A stretch of DNA of 64,000 nt, from contig NZ_PPGH01000013.1 of assembly GCF_002958735.1 (NCBI RefSeq), forward strand, positions 1 through 64,000. The letters are read 5' to 3'. The notes beneath the pieces were generated by a model. It searched no databases. It was not told the DNA's origin and saw nothing but the letters and a program-made list of their open reading frames with translations. Below are positions 58,819-64,000 of the stretch, in pieces (positions within the stretch are counted from its first letter, which is position 1; the number at the start of each line of letters is the position of its first letter). This DNA comes from Chromatium okenii (GTDB lineage: Bacteria; Pseudomonadota; Gammaproteobacteria; Chromatiales; Chromatiaceae). Position numbers and translations under genes: made by a program.

Positions 58819-59292
58819 CTAAGTGGTCGCCAGATCGCGCACGAATTGCAGCACTTCGGCTGCGTGACCTTTTGGTTTCACGTCATACAGCGCGTAGCGA
58901 ATGACTCCATCCAAATCAACGATAAAGGTGGAGCGCACGATGCCCTGCCGCTTCACGCCGTGAACCTCTTTCTCGCGCCATACGTCATAAGCATCACACA
59001 CTTCGCCATCGGTATCTGACAGCAGATGCACGCTCAAACCGTACTTATCTCGAAAAGCGCCATGACTGGCACAGGAATCGCGGCTGATGCCGATAATTTC
59101 GGTCTGTGCCTGCTCAAATTCAGCTTGTAAATCAGTGAATTCTAAGGCTTCGATGGTACAGCCCGGCGTATCGTCTTTTGGATAAAAATAGATGACCGCA
59201 TAACGGCGACCGATAAATTGATCGAGCGTGACCTGCTCCATGTCGGCAGTCGGTAACGAAAAACGGGGGGCTTGATCGCCTAGGTGCAGCAT
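58819..59292 (-). CDS. bcp: Thioredoxin-dependent peroxiredoxin, BCP type
   Basis: A 157-residue peroxiredoxin reducing hydroperoxides with the peroxidatic cysteine in YPKDDTPGCTIEA. The usual TTEA is TIEA here, and the resolving cysteine five residues later is absent; a cysteine in RDSCASHGAF could take another role. The ATG at 59292 gives the conserved MLHLGDQAPRFSLP; the longer frame to 59394 runs into the neighbouring gene. It is upstream of the kinase gene by 45 bp. Confidence 0.9.
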   Translation of the reverse strand: MLHLGDQAPRFSLPTADMEQVTLDQFIGRRYAVIYFYPKDDTPGCTIEALEFTDLQAEFEQAQTEIIGISRDSCASHGAFRDKYGLSVHLLSDTDGEVCDAYDVWREKEVHGVKRQGIVRSTFIVDLDGVIRYALYDVKPKGHAAEVLQFVRDLATT

Positions 59293-59344
59293 TGTGACGT
59301 GCTCCAATGGTCGTGGGATCGGCAGGAATGTAGGCAGCGCCAGT

Positions 59345-59872
59345 TTAGTCGTCAACTGTCCCGCGTTGTCGCCATTTTTGCGCCAGCCAGCCACTTATTC
59401 CGAGCAGTCCAGTTGCCACGCAAAACCAGTGCAACGCAGTGATCGACAGCCAGCCGCGTAACGGATTGGCGTCTGACCAAGGCGCAAACGGTGTCATGTC
59501 GGCGTGCATCAGGCTGTCGAGCAGGACGTGTGACAGTGTGCCAAGCAGAGCGCCGCTGATGACGGCAACCGGCGTGAATGTTTCCGGCGCAGTCAGCCAA
59601 TCCAGATGATAAAACCGCAGTTCCCGGTTCCAGCGCCGCAGCAGTGATCGACCCAGCAGCGGCGCAATCATGGCAACCAGCGCGGCAATTCCCACTGCTG
59701 CCAAATAGGTGTGGGTCACGCCGTGCAACCGCTCGGCACCGCGCATCATGCCCAGCAATGGCTCAATATCCATCGCTATCTGCGCTATCCCAAAAGTCAA
59801 CACGCTGAACTGCTGGCCAGCGAGTGCTTTAATCGCTATGCCCGGTCCCATGTGTAACGCTGTGAATGGCAT
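59345..59872 (-). CDS. YdjM-like membrane-bound hydrolase-family protein
   Basis: A 175-residue protein with four or five membrane helices. MPFTALHMGPG at the start, HGVTHTYLAA in the middle and GTLSHVLLDSLMH...PFAPW near the end form the His/Asp pattern of the YdjM/DUF4184 membrane metal-dependent hydrolase family. The biochemical role is unproven. The start at 59872 has GGATG 6 bp upstream; 59881 is also possible. It is divergent from the RND adaptor gene. Confidence 0.75.
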   Translation of the reverse strand: MPFTALHMGPGIAIKALAGQQFSVLTFGIAQIAMDIEPLLGMMRGAERLHGVTHTYLAAVGIAALVAMIAPLLGRSLLRRWNRELRFYHLDWLTAPETFTPVAVISGALLGTLSHVLLDSLMHADMTPFAPWSDANPLRGWLSITALHWFCVATGLLGISGWLAQKWRQRGTVDD

Positions 59873-59909
59873 TTGCAACATCCGACCGCAATTTAGGTCA
59901 CATTTGGAA

Positions 59910-61117
59910 ATGATTGCTCAATTCACTATTCATAACATGCTGCCTCGCCTCTTGCCATTTCTGATTCTCGCTGCCGGTATCGGCGGTTTTTATCTGCTCA
60001 AAATCACGCGCCCCGCACCACCGCCAGTGGTGGTGCAAGAACGCATCTGGCGTGTCAGCGTCACCAGCGTCACTCCGGCAGATCATCGTCCGGTGCTGTC
60101 GTTATTCGGGCGCGTCGAAGCACCAGAGCGCATTCGCGCTGCTGCGCCAGTCGCTGGGCGGTTGCTGGAAATGCGGGTGCATGACGGCGAACGCGTTCAA
60201 TCCGGTGCACTGCTGGCGCGGCTCGATCCGCGTGATGTGCAACCGCGTTTGACGAAAGCGCGGGCTGAAGTGGAAAAACAGCAACTGCGTTTACTTCACG
60301 ATCAAGCGGCGCTGGCGCAGGAGCGCGAATTGCTGCGACTCGCTGAAGTGGCACTGGAACGCGCTGGCGCAGTGCAAGCGAAAAATCTCGGCTCGGCGTC
60401 CAGCGTCGATGAAGCGCGGCAGCAATTGGCGCGAGCGCGTCTCGCAGTCACGTTGCGCGAGCAATCCATCGCCGAACATCCAGCGCAGTTGGCTGCACTG
60501 ACTGCGACGCTGGCAGAAGCCGAACGTGACGCCGAACGCGGCGAAATTCGCGCTCCATTTGCGGCGCGGATCGGCGTGGTGGAAGCAGCGGCTGGCGATC
60601 AACTCCAACCCAATCAAACCATTTGACGTTATTCCCGCTGCAACGGCTGTATCTGCGCACCATCATTCCCGACGCTTACGGGTGGAATTGCGCCGCGCTC
60701 TCGACGCTGGCGAGCGATTAATGGCCAGCGGTGAATACGCAGGCAAACCGTTGACCGCAGTGCTGGAACGGCTCGCGGAGAAGCAGATGCGCGGGAGTGG
60801 AAGCGTTATTGCAATTCACCACCAGCGGCGTTGATTTGCCACGCGGCGCGTTTGTGAAGGTGCAACTCCAGCGCCCAGTGACACCTGCCACGATCGCGCT
60901 GCCGTTTTCGGCGCTACACGGTGGCGAGCGCATTTTTGCGGTGGATAACGGACGCCTGCGCAGCGTGACCGTCGAACGAGTCGGCGAACTGAGCGGCAAT
61001 GACCATGAAGGCGGATTGGTGTTGGTGCGAGCGCCGACGTTCGCGCCAGCAACGCCGGTCATGGTGACGCATCTGCCCAATGCAGTTGACGGTCTCAAGG
61101 TGGAGATCGTCGAGTGA
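59910..61117 (+). CDS. RND efflux periplasmic adaptor (four frameshifts)
   Basis: A membrane-fusion protein: an N-terminal anchor helix (MLPRLLPFLILAAGIGGFYLL), lipoyl half-motifs (GRVEAPERIRAAAPVAGRLLEM; IRAPFAARIGVVEAAAGDQL), an alpha-hairpin between them and a C-terminal beta-barrel (LPRGAFVKVQLQ; ALPFSALHGGERIFAVDNG). Single bases appear lost near 60616, 60682, 60780 and 60795. Restoring four gives 1212 bases, 403 residues. The ATG at 59910 follows GGAA closely; ATG 59937 has no site. It passes substrates from the pump to a TolC-type channel. The pump gene overlaps its stop (GTGA). Confidence 0.82.
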
Positions 61118-64000
61118 AACACGGATTGATTGCCATTTTTGCCCGTCATCGGCTGCTGGCTAACCTGTTGATGGGGTCGATTTTCATTCTGGGCACAGTC
61201 GCGCTGCTGCGAATGAATGTTCAGTATTTTCCAAACTTTGCGCTGGATGTGATTTCGGTGCGCGTGGTGTGGAGCGGCGCAGCAGCCGAGGACGTGGAAA
61301 ACGGGATTTTGCTTCCGCTGGAAGAACGCCTCAAAACCGTTGATGGTCTGAAAAAGCTCAATTCCACTGCGCGCAGGGTGTCGCCAGTTGCTGGAATTGG
61401 AAGAAGGCACGGATACGTTGATTGCGTTGGATCAGGTGCGCCAGCGTGTGAGCGAATTCGCAATTCCCGAAAGATGCCGAAACGCCGCAAATCAGCCGTG
61501 TTTCGCGTTATGAATCCGTGCGCGGCTGTTGGTGTCGGGACCGAGTGTGGCGGAATTGCGCCCGTGGGTGCGCCAATTTGAGCGCGAATTGCTGGCGCGG
61601 GGCATCGACCGGATTGATCTCAGTGGGCTGCCGACCGAGCGCATTGCATTGAAGTGCCGGGGCAAACGTTGGAAACGCTCGGTTTATCGTGGACGGCATT
61701 GGCGAACAGATCGCACGGCTGGCGCGTGATCTTCCGTCGGGCACGGCAGGCGATGCTGACGGCGCACGAGAATTGCGCAGTTTGGAGCAGCGCCGCGATC
61801 GCAAGCGTTTGAAAATTTAGCGATTGTCAGCGATACGCGGGGTTGGTGCGGCTGGGTGATGTGCAGTGATTGTGCGCGAGGCACGACCAGCGAGTTTGCA
61901 ACTGCAACAGTTGGAGAAATCGGCTTTTTTTGAAAAATCCCCCCAACCCCCCTTTTCCAAAGGGGGGCTTTCTACTGCGCTCTCCGTTGAAACAGAAGGG
62001 CTTTCTGCTTCACTCCCCGTTAAAACAGAGGAATCCTCTTCTCCACCCTTTGAAAAAGGGGGGTCGGGGGGGATTTCTGCGCCAGCAACCGTGGAAATCC
62101 TTGTCCAACGCGCTGAAAACGGTAATTCGCTGACTGCCGCGAAAATCTTCGAGCACTGGCTCACCGACACGCGCCCAACGCTGCCGCCAACGCTCACGCT
62201 CACCGTGTTTGATGCGCAGTGGGAGCAGATTCAAGATCGCGTTAACCTGTTGACGGATAACGGTTTACAGGGCTTCACGCTGGTGCTGCTCCTTCTGTTT
62301 ATCTTTCTGCCGGGGCGCGTCGCATTCTGGGTGGCGATGGGAATTCCGACGGCCTATCTCGCGGCGCTGGCGCTGCTGTGGCTGTTCGGCGGCACCATCA
62401 ACATGATTAGTCTGTTCGGGCTGCTGCTCACGCTGGGCGTGATTGACGATGACGCCATCGTCATTGGCGAATATGCCGAATCGCGGTTTCGTGCCGGAAT
62501 GTCACCTGCGCAAGCCGCCATTGCCGGAGCGCGGCGCATGTTTTGGCCCATCGTCGCCTCGGCATTCACCACCGTCGCGGCTTTTCTGCCGCTGATGCTC
62601 ATCGGCGGGATCATGGGCAACATTCTGGGCGACATCCCGTTTGTGGCCATCATGGTGCTGATGGCGTCGCTGGTGGAGGTGTTTCTGATTATGCCTGCGC
62701 ATTTACGCGCCGCATTTGAACATCACGCCGAGGCGACGATTCCACGCTGGCGGCAGCGCGTGGACGCTGGCTTTGACCATTTCCGCGACGGCATTTATCG
62801 CCCATTGGTAACAACAGCAGTGCGCTGGCGCGGCGTGACCGTCAGCGCAGTCATGGTGCTGATGCTGCTGGCAGTCGGATTGCTGGCGGGTGGGCGCATT
62901 CAATTCGTGTTTTTCCCCACGGCGGAAGCGCAACTGGTGTTTGCCAATGCCACCTTTGTCGCCGGAACGCCGCGTGAACAGACGGCAGCGTTTTTGCACG
63001 AAATGGCGCGAGCACTGCGCGAGACCGAGCACGAACTCGGCGGCGGGTTGGTTGAAGCCGCAGTAGCGCGGTTCGGCAGCACGGTTTCAGTCGAAAAAGG
63101 TGATGGCGCAGCGGGCGATCAATTGGCGTCGATTCTGGTGCAATTAGTGCCGACCGAGCGGCGCACCGTGCGCAATGAGCAATTTCTCGCCGACTGGCGC
63201 AACCACATCAAGATGCCCGCCGGATTGGAAAATTTGGTGATTTCCTCGCGCCGGGCGGGTCCACCCGGGCGAGATTTAACGCTGCGACTGACGGGCGATG
63301 ATGCTGGGCAATTGAAAGCAGCGGCATTGGAGCTGGCGCAGAGTTTGGAAAGTTTGCCGGGCGTCTCGGACATGCTCGATGACATGCCATTTGGCCGCGA
63401 GCAGTTGATTTACCGCCTGACGCCAGCGGCACAGGCGCTGGGATTAACGACCGAATCGCTGGGTCGGCAACTCCGCGCTGCGTTTGACGGGCATTTGGCG
63501 CAACTGGTGCAGGTCGGACAAGACGAATTGGAAGTGCGGGTGCTGCTGCCGCGAGCTGAACGCACCCGTTTAGACGTGCTGGAACAACTGTTGATTCGTG
63601 CGCCGGACGGCAGTTTTGTACCGCTGCCGACGGTGGCGCACTGGGAAAGCCAACGCGGTTTTGAGGCGCTGCGCCATGCCGACGGACGGTTGGCAGTGGA
63701 AGTGTCAGCGGACATCAATCGTGCGCTGAGTACGCCGGATAATGTGCGCGAAGCGTTGGAGCGCGAGTTGTTGCCCAGACTGGTGAAACATTACGGGATT
63801 GAATACAGCTTTGAAGGTCGCGCTGCCGATCAACGCGAAACGCTCGGCGATATGCGACTGGGATTGTGGCTGGGGCTGGCGCTGATTTATTTAATTCTGG
63901 CAGCGGTTTTTGCGAGCTGGGGCTGGCCGCTGGTGGTCATGACGGCAATTCCGCTGGGATTGATTGGCGCAATTGCGGGTCATTGGATCATGGGCTTGGA
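61114..64000 (+). CDS. RND efflux pump permease, partial at window end (several frameshifts)
   Basis: The proton-driven inner-membrane pump of the tripartite system. It starts GTG at 61114 with IFARHRLLANLLMGSIFILG and NVQYFPNFALDVISVRVVWSGAA. The porter domain is broken by at least four apparent single-base losses between 61370 and 61880, but fragments in all frames align in order. From about 61885 the frame is open to the window end: FTLVLLLLFIFLPGRVAFW, LGVIDDDAIVIGEYAE (proton-relay Asp pair), FTTVAAFLPLMLIGGI, FFPTAEAQLVF. A palindromic repeat at 61935-62076 is translated as part of the porter region. Substrate class unknown (HAE-type by layout). Confidence 0.85.
61935..62076. repeat. 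Palindromic C/G-run element inserted in the RND pump gene
   Basis: The left arm (61935-61970: AAATCCCCCCAACCCCCC then TTTTCCAAAGGGGGG) and right arm (about 62044-62076: CCACCCTTTGAAAAAGGGG onwards to GGGGATTT) are near-perfect inverted repeats. Between them lie two diverged direct repeats built on CTCTCCGTTGAAACAGA and CTCCCCGTTAAAACAGA. The host reading frame passes through it without a stop. The same arm design occurs at 39752-39815. Confidence 0.8.

Noticed and set aside
61870-62133. Separate plus-strand frame with KGG-rich peptide in the RND region
   Set aside because: It is the palindromic element read in another frame than the pump; not a gene.

Overview
The window looks like chromosomal DNA of a free-living, flagellated gammaproteobacterium. 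The core genes (bipA, cca, cysS, cysE, gcvPB, slt, dgkA) are of the proteobacterial type. A sigma-28 promoter precedes flagellin, c-di-GMP and chemotaxis genes are abundant, and a two-cysteine DsrC-like protein plus a two-cysteine ArsR-type regulator hint at sulfur metabolism. A purple-sulfur or related sulfur-oxidising lineage is possible, but this is a guess. No tRNA, rRNA, CRISPR array, transposase or prophage was seen.

Layout. 0-0.7 kb: a gene fragment and a decayed HigB-type toxin with an intact antitoxin. 0.76-7.15 kb: a giant secreted protein with two Lcl/DUF1566 domains, 20 tandem 71-residue four-cysteine repeats and a CARDB-like C-terminus. 7.2-11.4 kb: a small unknown gene, a lytic transglycosylase, DUF2939 and cca. 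11.6-17.2 kb: a signalling block (chemoreceptor, REC-HDOD, REC-PAS-GGDEF-EAL, Hpt). 17.6-19.4 kb: bipA. 19.5-22.25 kb: an AT-rich island of two unrecognised genes, an HExxH metallopeptidase-like protein and a GIY-YIG-like protein with three tandem C-terminal modules; this is the best candidate for an undescribed system. 22.3-25.3 kb: molybdate uptake (mop-modABC). 25.5-29.7 kb: a putative secreted glycosidase, DsrC-like protein, diguanylate cyclase and cupin. 29.8-31.6 kb: gcvPB and dgkA. 31.7-35.1 kb: a Ni/Co ECF transporter (nikKMLQO type). 35.2-36.8 kb: cytochrome b561, SHP and diheme cytochrome c. 36.9-42 kb: fliD, flaG, fliC. 42.1-46.3 kb: orphan MoxR ATPase and an RTX-type protein. 46.4-51 kb: cysS, cysE and two peptide-type ABC permeases. 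51.4-54.5 kb: a 37-residue membrane protein, manC, an inositol-phosphatase-family enzyme and a Sel1 protein. 54.5-59.9 kb: polyprenol-kinase-like protein, ArsR regulator, response regulator, hybrid kinase, peroxiredoxin and a YdjM-like membrane protein. 59.9 kb to the end: an RND efflux adaptor and pump, the pump carrying a palindromic repeat inside its coding frame.

A striking technical feature is that eight genes or gene regions, including conserved bipA, modB, modC and the RND genes, are broken by single-base deletions. Restoring the inferred lost bases makes each fully traced gene length an exact multiple of three. These are most simply uncorrected sequencing deletions, so those genes are annotated at full length with the break positions noted.
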